Origin: Apricaphanius iberus
Lineage: Eukaryota > Chordata > Actinopteri > Cyprinodontiformes > Aphaniidae
Direction of reading: 5' to 3'
Assembly: GCA_028564705.1 (NCBI GenBank)
Contig: JAPXFQ010000811.1
Location: 186,001-250,000 of the forward strand
Length of the DNA stretch: 64,000 bases
Below, in pieces: positions 31,336 to 42,311 of this stretch; within the stretch, counting starts at the first letter, position 1; each line of letters starts with the position of its first letter. A program made the position numbers and the translations under genes. Below the pieces are notes generated by a model. It searched no databases. It worked only from the letters and a program-made list of their open reading frames with translations, and was not told where the DNA came from.

Positions 31336-31884
31336 GTGTGGGGACATTAGTGTGGACGGACATATCTTAAGCTGAGGTTATCATCATTAGTTAGTAGTTC
31401 ACAGGAGCTTACCAGAAACATTTGTATTATGTTCATTAATCCATGCTTGTGTGTAGTGAATGTGTAATTCTTAGTTTATTCTACTAGATCCGAACTATTG
31501 GTTTGGTTCTGTACAGTTTGTTGTTTTTGTTTTGTATTACTGTTTCTCTGCCGTCCGGCAGAGGTGGAGGACTGGGATGTTTTCTTGTGTTCTTTGTTTG
31601 CCTCCCTGTCTTGTGTCGTCGGTTCGCGCCTCTGTTGGTCCGGTTTCTTTTCTTCACCTTCTTCCTTTCTCCCTTCTTGTCTCGGTTTAGTGTCCATGAC
31701 GTCAGGAAATTGAACCCACAGTAATCACTAATAAAGATTTTTCATACATATACATCAAGTGGCGTACTACAGCGAAGCTGTAATACTCTGCTTGGGAAAG
31801 TAAAACTGTTGGGCTTGTACTTGGTACTCAGACACCAATTCTGAGTAGCATACTGCTAGACAGGACACGTTAAAAAAAAAAAAA
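31336..31884 (+). mobile_element. Poly(A) retroposon of unknown family, copy 2
   Basis: About 535 bp plus an A-tract, nearly identical (roughly 98%) to 52,013-52,573. It has a pyrimidine-rich middle, an AATAAA at about 31,730, then a 140-bp 3' part and a poly(A) tail ending at 31,883. No tRNA-, 7SL- or 5S-like head is recognisable. The longest frames (about 70 codons) lie on both strands in the same place and look incidental. It starts just after the Penelope 3' end and its poly(A) runs into a Tc1 fragment. No clear target duplication here. Confidence 0.75.
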
Positions 31885-32593
31885 TAAGAAACCCAACACC
31901 AGTGTGCAGTGTGCGTTTTATGGTGTCACGGGAAACGGTCACTCCAGTTTGGCTTTCTACTGCTTTATCTAAGTGCAGTGAACTTGCATGGCAATTTTCT
32001 TCAACCCTTCTCATCAGAAGATGCTCATGTTGAGATATTAACTTTCGTGGACGTCTCTGTAAGACGGTTGCACTTCCATCTTTCTTAAATTTCTGGATCA
32101 CTGTTGCTACAGTATTTTGACTGATATGTAATGCTTTGCTGATCTTGTAGTCCTCACCTGTTTTGTGTAAATAAATTATTTCCTTGTCTCAGATTTTATG
32201 AAATTTCTCTTCCATGGGGAGACATTGCTAACAACATAAAGTGAGAAGGGCTTTTCTTTGTCAAGTAATGCCACTTTTATTGTCACCTGTCTGCTGGACA
32301 CCTCTAATATGAATCATAAGACTCACTGTGGTTGAATGCCTGTTAATTAGAATTTTGTAGTCTTATCCTGAGACTATAAGTGGGTTGTACTAATTTTTTC
32401 AACATAGGCTTGAATAAATTTGTTAGGAAAATCACTGTTTTGTTTGTGTAAATGAACAAATCTTGATTGCAATCAATGGCCCATAGTTGTGGGAGTATTT
32501 TGTATAATTTAGCATAGAAAATGTTGATTCTGAAAGGAAACTAAAGGTTTTCTGACTAATGTAGTGGGGTATACTCATTTATACTAAGCACTG
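31885..32593 (-). mobile_element. Tc1/mariner 5' fragment
   Basis: The minus strand opens CAGTGCTTAGTATAAATGAG after TA at 32,594-32,595, a Tc1 end. The transposase piece (31,856-32,101) reads IQKFKKDGSATVLQRRPRKL, HEHLLMRRVEENCHASS and SQTGVTVSRDTIKRTLH, the second DNA-binding helix region. It breaks where the retroposon poly(A) begins, so the catalytic part is lost. Confidence 0.8.
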
Positions 32594-33316
32594 TACACCT
32601 GAATTTGTTTCGCTTAGCCACAAATTTCACGTTACCCAATAAAATACAGGTATAGGAGCATTTCCACTAGATAAGTTCTGGGACATTTTTGGGAGGGAAA
32701 AACTGTTAGGGTAAATAAGTTGGCCTGGTTCTCTCAGCCGTCATGTCTCCATACAAAATTAGTCTTATAAGAAATTTGCCACCATCTATTGCAACCGTTT
32801 TGGCAGTGAGTGGATCATAACCAAAACGCGCCCACAACAGCAAAGAATAGCAAGAGATGGACAACTTGAGAAACAGGAATTTTGGTTGCTATCTTTTTAC
32901 AAACTGCTTTGCCAGCAACTCTTCCAGTTTTATAAATCCGGTATTTTGTTTGCTGATAATTTTTCATGTTGAGATACAACCAATCAGCATGAGTTACCTA
33001 CATCTTCCGTACAGTAACTCTTTCTAAGTACATACCAAAAAGTGAGAAGTTAGCTAGTTCCTGAAATAGGCTGAAAACAGTCGTGATGGGCCATCCCAGT
33101 GTAGTGGGGACTCACGCATAGCATGAAGGTCTAGTAAAATTACCCTTAGGTTTTCTATTTTGTTTTTTAAAAGTACTTATTTGACACAGTGTTCAAAAAA
33201 CATTTCAGAACATCTTAACTTGTTTTAATACAATAGGGAAGAATAAATAAATACTAGAGGGAAACTTAAAATGTTTGAACTGTATAAAATTATGTGAAAA
33301 CTGTTATTAAGCTTAC
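32594..33316. other. trdmt1 intron, nothing firm
   Basis: Includes hAT-like words (TTTCCACTAGATAAGTTCTGG near 32,664) but no paired ends. Confidence 0.4.
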
Positions 33317-33639
33317 CCTTTAGTGAAGCAGACAGACCTCCTGCTTTGGGGCTGAACAATGTCCAAGATTGAACCATACCGCAAGAGGATTTTAGTATTA
33401 AGGCGATAACGTTCCATGTCGACACTCGTTTGTGGTTCCAAGAAGTCTTGTATTTGTTGAATGGATAGGTTTTTGTTCTGAATAGTCTTCCTATGAGCAT
33501 CTCCTGGAGTCTCACGCTTATACAGGACATCAGCGCCGAGGCTGTCTTCTGATGGCTGGCCATTCCTTGGACATTTCGATCTCAAGACAGAAGACGGTGT
33601 GGGAAACTCACTCTCAGGCAAATGGGAGGAGGTACAACC
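33317..33639 (-). CDS. trdmt1: trdmt1 exon: linker and start of target-recognition domain
   Basis: A 323-bp exon on the minus strand between TTCTCATTCTAG and GTAAGC, phase 0 to phase 2. It opens with a poorly conserved serine/proline-rich stretch (SSHLPESEFPTPSSVLRSKC), then PGDAHRKT, IQQIQDFLE, and the conserved end LLRYGSILDIVQPQSRRSVCFTKG. LLRY...LDIVQPxxRRSVCFTKG is diagnostic for DNMT2 and gives the CFT half of its signature motif. The variable part sits where vertebrate DNMT2 proteins have a disordered insert in the small domain. The upstream exon lies at 58,331-58,414, across a 24.7-kb intron. The frame is intact. Confidence 0.95.
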
Positions 33640-33768
33640 CTAGAATGAGAAAAGTCAAATCTTTAGCGAATTTATCCATGAAATAAAAAACACATTGATT
33701 CTACCGGAATATACTTAGTCAAAAAAAAGTTTTACTGTAAAACACGACACCACTACAATCAAGACTCT

Positions 33769-33778
33769 TTACAGACTT
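33769..33778. repeat. Left target duplication TTACAGACTT
   Basis: Ten bases repeated exactly at 36,534-36,543, flanking the element 33,779-36,533. Confidence 0.75.
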
Positions 33779-36533
33779 GGGGCCTGATTTATCAAGATTT
33801 CTGATAATGACCAAAATATTGCATGCAGCGCTAAAAATTTGTGTGTGGGTTTACCTTAATTTGCAGTGATCTACTAATATTGTGGGAGCAATTCATAACA
33901 GGCGCAAATGCCAGTATTCAAATGAGCAGTTTGTGGCCGCTAATGTGAGCTGCACTACAGTTAGAGAGATGAGGAACAGGGGCATGGATTCATGATGTGT
34001 CTTTAGCAAAATGAAGGGGAAAAAAACAACTTACGTATCACTTCTATTGCTGTTACAGAGTTAATCAATATTAGAATACTGTGAATTAAGTTTCTTGTTT
34101 GTCAGTAATAAAATTAATGCGTGGGCTGTACACAGGCTGCTCTCTGCTCCATTGTAATCCAGTCTTGGGAGCAGGGTGGCGCAGCTGTTAGCTCAGCTCA
34201 CCTCACAGCTAGAAGGTCCTGGGTTACATTCCCGCTGGGGGCGCTGCGGGTGTGTTTGTTCCTCCATATTTAATTACTCCGGTTATATCGTGTGTGAATT
34301 ACATTTTTCGTTTATCAATAATACATTTATGTTGAATGTGGTAACACAAAATTAAGACATGCTTATCAGAAGTGCTAAAAAATATCTGCTCTAAAATGTA
34401 TTTTGTATAGTATTCCATTGCTTTGCTGAATCCTGGTACTGTATTCTAAATACTTGGAATACTTCCTTTTAAAAACAGCATTCAAGTCTACTAAATGTCA
34501 CAAAATGCACTGGTTACTACTCCCGCAGAAAACAAAGGGCATAATAATGCTAAACATTAGGTACTGACTGGAAAAAACAACAAAAAAACATGTAATTTTT
34601 TGACACAACACTGCAAACTCTCAGTGACCAAAAACCAGACAAACAGACAAACATATTTTTAGCAGTAATATGTCTTTATATTTTATTAAATTTTATATTT
34701 AGTCATTTAATTAAGCTGTTAAATTAAGTTAAGCTGTTTTGCAGCCACAGCTAATTAGGTTATTTGTGAATTTCTGTAATAAACATGTCAAGTATTGTAA
34801 ACTGACATTCATTGCACTCCAAATGGAAAGCTTTTATCCTTATTGACATAATTTTCAGGAAACCTATCACAACAACATATAATAAAGCTAACGTCAAGTC
34901 AGATTCAACCAACACCAACAATGTAACTGTGCGAAATGACCCAACTAACAAGATTCAGGCCCTGTCAAATAATGGACAAAAAAAGTCTATAAAAATAACT
35001 TACTTTTAGTTGTTTCTCCCGATTAAATCTAGAGTCTTAGAAGCCAGTGAAGTGTCAGATCACTGTTTATATGAACTAGTTTAAAGTTCATTTCACACAT
35101 TTTAAAATGAACTAGCTCAGTTCATAGTTCATAATTTAGTTTTTTTAAACTAAGTTCCCATGTTGAAAATTTTGGGAATACTGACATTTTCCAGTTTTTG
35201 ACATCCATTTAGTGCACACTGTTGCAGCTTTTACACAATGCAGTATATTGTCAAAAAAAAAGCTTTCTATTGTTTTGTTTTTTTAGGAATTATTAAACAA
35301 TTTGTGGTAGGAACCATGCTGAGGTAGGAAACTAAGGCTGTCCCTCATAGTGCAATATTCTGTCTTGTTTGCCCGAAGAACAATTCTAGAACTTGAGTTA
35401 TAAAGTGCAACAATTAACGCAAATGAATAAGTAAATTTACAATTCCTTACTTAAATATATGGGCAAACCGGGCATTTCATTTTTCTTAAAGGCTGCAGGT
35501 CTCCTACAATATACTGTAATGTCAGGTTGTCCAGCTGTGGCTGGGAGATAAAGATAGCAGAGCTGCTGCTGCTACTGCACCATGTTATCTGGTTTTGGTT
35601 TTGAGAGGTAGAGGATTTTGTTTTGTTTTTGTACATCTTTGCAGTGTCTTCTAATTTTTTTGTGACTTGCACATATTTTGAGAGGCTAGCCAGCCGGATG
35701 CTTTATGTTTCAAGTTTGCTGTTGACATTGTCGATGTGTGGCATAGCTTCTTAAGAGAAAAGTTTACACAAAAATGTACGATTTCTCCCCCTTGAATCAT
35801 CACAATCTTTTCAAAAACTATATTTAGGTGGTCATATGAAGATGCCGCTTCATTCATTGATACCAAATTACAGCTGCTTCAGCAATCACTGGAGTTTGCC
35901 TGCATTTCAAGCAGTTTGACACCAAAAACATAGCGGTGGAACTCGACTCGGATTGCTGAATTTGATCTTCTCTCCCCGTTTTAATCACCATGGCTTCATC
36001 ATGCTTTTGTTAGGAATTCTTGAAAGAAATACGTCATCGCTTGAAAAAAAATAACTGCGAGAGAGGGCAGTTCACAAACGCCAGAAGGAGTCTGTTCATA
36101 ATAACGTTCATCAGACCAAATGTGAGCGAGTTAGTATAAAACACACAAGTATTCCAATGTTATTACGAAAGTACATGTATTCTAAATACCATGTTTAAAA
36201 ACAGTAACGGAATACAGCTTGAATAAGTAGTATTCAAAATACGCAAGGCTGGTATATGTATTCTACTACTCACCAACAATCTTAGTAAATCCCACTGCGC
36301 CTGGAACGCCTACTGATTTGCTGCTTCTCCTCCCAATATTGTGTCTTCTTACAGAAATGCCCATATTGCATATTAAGATTAGGGAAACGCGCTAAATGGA
36401 TTGTGTGCGTCTTGCTCTGGATTTAACTGGGGCAATACTCTCTGCATTGTCTAAGTAAATTAGGTACAGTGTGTTTTTCGTGAGGCTGTGCTGTTTGCAC
36501 TCGTTTTAACAAGCGCAAATATAAATCAGGACC
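33779..36533. mobile_element. Non-autonomous DNA transposon, 2,755 bp, superfamily unclear
   Basis: The left end GGGGCCTGATTTAT and the right end, read inverted, GGTCCTGATTTAT form short inverted repeats, bordered by the perfect 10-bp direct repeat TTACAGACTT. A 9-10 bp duplication fits Mutator-like elements better than hAT (8 bp) or Harbinger (3 bp), but no transposase is present to confirm. The interior holds a SINE (34,164-34,260), AT-rich repeats with 'GTATTCTAAATAC'-type words at 34,430 and inverted near 36,180 that may be a nested element, and no convincing gene. Confidence 0.65.
34164..34260 (+). mobile_element. tRNA-derived SINE head
   Basis: AGGGTGGCGCAGCTGTTAGC (A-box-like) and GAAGGTCCTGGGTTACATTC (B-box-like) followed by 'CGCTGGGGGCGCTGCGGG'. 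Same family as 41,541-41,665. Confidence 0.65.
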
Positions 36534-36543
36534 TTACAGACTT

Positions 36544-38283
36544 AAAGTCTTAACAGGCTAAATCTGCTTACAAAACGTTATGCACACAACTCAGTGCTGT
36601 CATACAGAGGCTATTCTCCTAGAAACAGCCAAACCCAGACTTCTCACTGGATTGTTCACTGATTAAAGGGAACCAGGATTCATTGTCTGAGTTGTTGTTA
36701 TTCTCATTTATTATTACACCTCAAAATTGTGGAACAGTGGCAAAGACATTTCATGACTGAACTTATTGCACAAGTGGCATTCTAAAGTGGTACCACAATT
36801 GAGTTTACAGAACTTCTGAAAGTGACACTTTATGTTAAAGATATTTGCAGTGCCTGTTTTGATTCTCAACCATCACTGTACAGTTGAAGCTGGGCAGGGT
36901 GAAGAGAGGGAAGGTGTCAGCAAAACGTCTGAAGCTATGTACCCACTTGGAGAGATGAAAATTGTTCAATTTAGATTGAACTCTTAAGATACTCATGTGT
37001 AAAAAAAATATTTACAATTTCAATATTGTACTGAAATATAAATTATCTTTGCAGACCTATTATCAACAGTGAAAGGCAGTGTTGGATGCATTATTATCAG
37101 CTAATGTAATCTGAATTGAAGACCTAAAAGTTTTCTCATGATCAAGGTAATTTACATAATGCTTGTCATTGTATTAAAAAAGAGCTGTGTCATAATCTCT
37201 GTAAACCTATTGTTGAAAACCTACTTAGGGTTTTTTCCTATCTAGGTATCTCAGTTATTGCTGCCACCTGCTCAGGATGGGGTTATAAATAAATAACAGG
37301 GTCAATATGCTCAAAAGTCGTGATTTAACTGCAGTTACTCCTAACAAATGCAGCTACAGTGGTTGCACTGTTTTGAAATCAGTGAATGACCTTGCAAACC
37401 AAACTATCATTGCCAACAAGTTTTTGGATCTGCACTTTGAGTTACTGTAAAGTCTAGTTTCGTCTTCTCTGTCAGTAAGTTTGCACCCAGATGCAGACAT
37501 ATTAATGGAGATGTTTTCCATTCATAGTCTCCATTTTTGTGTCAGTGTTGCAAAGCAATGTGCCGCCAGGAAAGCATGGGGGTTCATTGCGGGTCTGGCT
37601 ACCACTGCAGTGTCGTTTCTTGTTAACTAGTCTATTTTTTCCAACTTCTAAATTTTGATTGAGCTGGAAACCTTTTTACTAGAAATGCAGCTCATAGAAT
37701 ACTGTAGGAAAGCATGTAAACAAACCCAGCAGTCTATTTTGTTGTTCTCTACACCTCCTTCTGGTCAAAATTTCCAAAAGACCAGATTAGAAAAAACTGC
37801 CCTTTCAATATAAAGCAAGTAGTGCCCAAACGCTGCATTGACTACTGCCTACATCGACTACAGAGCACCATTCTGGTGAAATGATCTGGGACTGATGTTG
37901 AACTCACCGATCAGGCATACGCTCTCTGTTGACAAAAACAGATAGTTAGGACATTGAGCTCTAGTCTGTGTGTCATTGCGTAGATGACAGAGAACCCTTG
38001 CGTCGATGGATAATGGTGCTGTGTCTATCAGTTTCAAAGTAGACTAAAAAGTATAAACCAGGCTTAACTCCACAACGGTTTGTGCTATTAGAAAAGTTTA
38101 AACAGATTTGGAAAGAAAAGCGTGGCTCTTTTAAGTCGGCATAGTGTTACGGCAATTTATCTCCCACGGTTGCAGGGAGCCCACAAATTTGTTTCTTTGT
38201 CCTCCTCGCACACGTGGACAAGGCAGAGAAAAGAAAGAAAATTGAGTGACAGAGAGCCAGAACTCATTGAAGTGTTGTGGATT
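36544..38283. other. trdmt1 intron, nothing recognised
   Basis: Seemingly unique sequence without repeats I know. The region 38,100-38,283 is open in the frame of the exon that follows and has an acceptor-like TTGCAG at 38,171-38,176. Confidence 0.45.
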
Positions 38284-38387
38284 ATGTCTGAAAAACGACA
38301 GTCCCAGATTATAAAACCCACAAAGAGGTACCTGGATGGTTTTGAGTTTAAAGGAGAAGCTGAAGCTGCAATTTCTTGTGAAAAAAG
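38284..38387 (+). CDS. Unrecognised two-exon gene candidate, exon 1
   Basis: ATG at 38,284 opens MSEKRQSQIIKPTKRYLDGF and EFKGEAEAAISCEK, ending in phase 2 at a donor AAAAAAG|GTAACA. Upstream the frame stays open to about 38,122 without another ATG, so coding may begin in an earlier exon; an acceptor-like TTGCAG lies at 38,171-38,176. Exon 2 (38,666-38,804) joins in frame. The peptide is basic at its start and shows no signal peptide, membrane segment or domain I know. It lies inside the longest trdmt1 intron on the opposite strand. It could be a real small gene, one exon pair of a larger gene, or a relic of a transposon-borne gene. Confidence 0.4.
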
Positions 38388-38665
38388 GTAACAATATGAT
38401 GGACTGAATGTGTTTTGATCAAAATGTCTTGATGAATGAAGCTTGGTAGTATGTATAAAATATGTCCGTTTTTTTTTTTAATTTGTGTCTTTATTTTGTT
38501 CTATTAGAACAGTTTATTAAGTCTGTATAGTGTACATGAAATTGTAATTTTTATGTGTAGATGTAAGCTATTGCACACTATACACGTCACTCTTTCGCAC
38601 AGTTTACAACACTGCATGCATGTCTCCATAGCTTAACGTGCTTTTTATTTTTGCACTATTTTTAG

Positions 38666-38804
38666 AGTCTTTCTTGATGAGCATCAGCTGTCTGCTGTGG
38701 AGGAGCTGGAGAGAAACATGAGCTTCAGTCCCTATCAGAAAAGGCTGGGGGTTCTGATGAAGTTGAGAGGGGCCGCAGCCATTCACCACATCATCCCAGG
38801 TTGA
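38666..38804 (+). CDS. Unrecognised two-exon gene candidate, exon 2
   Basis: After the acceptor CTATTTTTAG the frame continues from exon 1 (AG|A = Arg) as VFLDEHQLSAVEELERNMSF, SPYQKRLGVLMKLRG and AAAIHHIIPG, then TGA at 38,802-38,804. The joined product would be 80 residues. The sequence is charged, probably helical, with a good amphipathic run (DEHQLSAVEELERN), and has ordinary protein-like composition. The end CCCAG|GTTGAA could also be a splice donor, in which case the protein would continue. A hAT MITE starts 27 bp later. I cannot name the family. Confidence 0.4.
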
Positions 38805-38830
38805 AGACTAAGGCAGATCAGGTTCTATAC

Positions 38831-39047
38831 CAGGGGTCTCCAAATCCAGGCCTCTAGGGCTTATGCCCTACCAGTTTTAGGTAATTCTCTGCTCCAACAC
38901 AGCTGATTCAAATTGTCCAACTTTCTTCTTAGCATAGCAAAGTTCTGCAGAGGCCTGCTAACGAGCCATGATTATGGTGTTTTGAACCAGGGAAAGGACT
39001 AACAATGCAGGATAGTGGCCTTTGAGGCCTGGATTTGGAGACCCCTG
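38831..39047. mobile_element. hAT-type MITE with perfect 23-bp inverted repeats
   Basis: Begins CAGGGGTCTCCAAATCCAGG and ends with the exact complement over 23 bp; 217 bp in all. The flanking octamers TTCTATAC and TTGTGTAA are a decayed match to the nTnTnTAn-type target of hAT elements. No coding capacity. Confidence 0.85.
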
Positions 39048-39084
39048 TTGTGTAATTTTAAAGTTGTTATGACTCATCACAATC

Positions 39085-39222
39085 TGCTGGGATTCCTTAC
39101 ATAGAAACCTTTTAACTGATTGGAATGTTTGTATAATTGTATTGAAATGACGTTTGTCGTAAAGTGCCTTGAGATTACATTTGTTGTGAATTGCCGCTAT
39201 ATAAATAAAAGTGAATTGAATT
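39085..39222 (+). mobile_element. L2 3' tail fragment
   Basis: 'AATCTGCTGGGATTCCTTA...AAAGTGCCTTGAGATTACATTTGTTGTGAATTGCCGCTATATAAATAAAAGTGAATTG', the terminal L2 sequence. Confidence 0.85.
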
Positions 39223-41540
39223 TAATTATTTTACAGTGAACAATCTGTACTTCATGTTTATCTGCATAGTTTTCTTTTCAAAAAACTCTAAAATGTAATT
39301 ACAATTTTGGTATTTTCTTCATTTCAAACTGTTTTTACACTAGTTTAATATACAGTAGATGTAAATGTCAAATTATGCCAAATACAGAGAGTTCAAAGTG
39401 TTATGGGAAAATGAGCTAAAGCATTTCCCCATGTGACATTTTTTGCTCATTTTAAAGTTAAAACAATGCCAGATGGCCATTATGAGGCTTAGTTTCTAAA
39501 TGTTTTATCACCAAGCAGAGAAATTCTCCAATGTTACTAAACGGTTTCAATGAGCCAACAGGTTGGTCTCCTCTACACCCAAGCAAAGCCATTAGCTCTA
39601 TTCTAATATTCACTCACAAAATACTTTGGGCCTACCAGTCAGAACTACTTGCCTATGTTTTGCAGATACGGCAAAAATTACAGGCTTTATTTGTAAGAGA
39701 CTGTGAGAGGAGATGAACCCTAAGAGGGGAAAGTTAGACATGCAATGCAATGATTAGGCTAGTTGATTTGCAATGTTTTCCCTCTGAAATTATGTGTTTT
39801 GTTTGTCAGAACTGACAGGGAAAGTCAAGAAGGTGATGAGGTTCTGAGTGAAGTGGGTCAACAAGACGAGTCAAGTCTAGGATGTTTTAACCAATAAGGC
39901 TGATTGGTAGGCTGCTACATATGGTAGGTGATGTAAAGTGAAACATGACTTCAGAATAGAACCATTAGGGATTTTTTTTACTGATTCGTTCCACGGACCA
40001 ATTCACTGACTCAAGTACCTGTCCGCTCAAGCCTTAGCCTATGTGGCACTCTGTGATGCCTTAGGAAAGGCAGACTATGATATCTATATCCTAATCTCCC
40101 AATGCAATATCACATGTCAACATGTGAATCCACAAGCCTTCATCATTTAATAAGTGCAACCTGCACAATGGCTCAAGTACTGACAACTTGGGGCTAGCCT
40201 ATGCAGAACAATTAGAAGCCTATAAAGCTCCGCAGCTGCTTAGTGAGGCATCACCAGTAGCCCTACCTATGACAGAGCAATGTTCCACGAAGTATGGATT
40301 AGTCATTGAGAGACATAACGGTCGGGGGCATTATAATCTAATTGAAACGGTCACAAATTTCTCCATCCAATCTTTGAAGACCCATGTTGATCAAAATTAA
40401 ACACTGGCAGTGCGCCACCCAGTGCCTTTGACCCACGATATGTATGTTAATAGATAATCTCGTCAAGTACGATGGAACATGGCCTCAGTAGCAAAATTAG
40501 TTATGATACATGTAAAACAAATAAGCCTATTCAGTCCACATCAACTTGGTTGTCATGTGCATTCATTGGTCTTCTGTAATTTGGTAGTCTAACACTTGAA
40601 CATCGTCCAAATAAACAGCAGATCAGCACTTAATTAACTTTTGTAAACGAGTTAAGGGATATTTAAACACTAATCAACTTTTGCAACTTAGCTAGCCCAA
40701 TTAAGTATTTAAATAAAGCTGCAAAATAATAACTAATACAATTCTGATGTTTATCACAGTTTTAATAAAGTTAAAAAGGGTTGATTAATAAGTTATAACA
40801 AATCTGCCGTTTATTTCATTGGGCCTAATGAAAAAACTGAAAAAAAAGAAAAACATGCATGCGTACTCTCAAATCCACCACCGGGTACCACAACTTACCT
40901 TTATTGACCTAGAAAAACATCCTGTAATCACAGACTTGATTAGCAACTATTTTTTCAAGAACTGTAGATGAGACAGGAAGGTTCAATAAAGGTCCGTAAT
41001 TAACGATGTCATCTTGAATGAGGTAGGGTTATTTTTTTTTTATCACAGTGTGTATTTTCCTGTTGATAGGGGGCAGTACATACCTAAATAATTACAAGCA
41101 AGCAGTATTTGTCGGTTTGAAGTGATGATGGATGGCCGTAAAAAGCCAAAAATTGGAATTGTGTAATTTTCTACTACTACAAGGCAGATAGTTCAACCTC
41201 CAGATATATATATGCAGCAAAATGAAAAGAACATAAGACTCTCTTTCATCACAGTCAGCCAGTGAAGAGGTAAATGAATTTTTCCTCAACTTCCTTCTCC
41301 AAAGGGAACAGAGTACAGGGAGATAGGTTCTGTGGAGGAGGGGAGAAGTGGCATATCGTTACGATTCGTTGTCTCGTTCTCTTCCCGGAGCAGCAACAGA
41401 TACCAAGCATGTAGGGGCATCGCGGCATAGAATGAGCGCCACCTCTGAGTGGTACATTGTTGTTGGCTAAATCGAATTCTACAGATTACAATACAGTACA
41501 ATACGAACACAGATTAGCTTGAGTAATTTACTGAATCTGA
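39223..41540. other. trdmt1 intron, no gene seen
   Basis: Long AT-rich stretch. Frames at 39,531-39,716 and 40,188-40,400 are short, lack splice context and match nothing I know. Confidence 0.45.
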
Positions 41541-41665
41541 TGGGCTGCACGGTGGCGCATAGGTTAGCACTGTTGCCTGTAGCAAGAAGGTTGTAGTTAG
41601 TCCCCCCCCCGCGACCCCTGGAGGAATAAGCAGTTCAGAAAATGGATAGATGGTAGATGGATGGA
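41541..41665 (+). mobile_element. tRNA-derived SINE (degraded)
   Basis: GGGCTGCACGGTGGCGCATA and GGTTAGCACTGTTGCC, 'GCAAGAAGGTTGTAG' in the B-box place, a C-run, and a tail 'AAAATGGATAGATGG...GATGG' of the LINE type seen at 19,790. Confidence 0.65.
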
Positions 41666-42234
41666 ATTTACTGACTCTGCCTCGACAGGTGCACCTACGG
41701 CCACTGTACATCATTGTCAACAGATGTGTATTGCAGACAGATGTATCCAAGCATGATGAGAAACATTCAGGAATGTGCCAAAAAAAAAAAAAAACACACC
41801 AAAATTATTCCATTAAAAATGAACTCTTAGCCCAGATTTTATTTTCCATTTACTGATATATATGTTATTCCCTTTGTCATTGGTAAAGAGCAGATGTCAA
41901 ATAACGGAACACCCATGTTAGGAGCCTATTGTGCTGCAGGCAGTTAATGGCACCTCCCTATGAAGGTGTGGCTGAGACCGCTCATGTTATATATCCCACT
42001 ACAGCCGGACTGCTGTCATCTCTATCCCAAACCTACATTAATAGCCTGAGATTAGGCAGGATTTGAATTCCAGTGAATTGCAGTTCTGTGTAATCGTTGA
42101 ACGGTTTTGGGTAAAACATTTATATTCTCCAAAAAAATTGTAAAATACATAATATAATTACAGGAAATGTACATAGTACAATTATAGACTCAATTATGAA
42201 GTTTATCAACAACAAAAGTTGATTTTGGGGTGAG

Positions 42235-42310
42235 TTACGCTAAGTTCCTGTGGTACATATCCATTTAATAAGGATAGATGCATCATATCTAAAATAGGGC
42301 CAGTAACCAA
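42235..42310 (-). mobile_element. L2 RT fragment
   Basis: Inverse of the 'NGYVPQEF' block (TTCCTGTGGTACATATCCATT), matching copy A at 6,450. Confidence 0.6.
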
Positions 42311-42311
42311 T

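Noticed and set aside
31476..31697. 73-codon minus-strand frame repeated almost unchanged at 52,153-52,374
   Set aside because: It is conserved only because the two retroposon copies are recent; an equally long frame lies on the opposite strand, and the reading is antisense to the poly(A). Not called as a gene.
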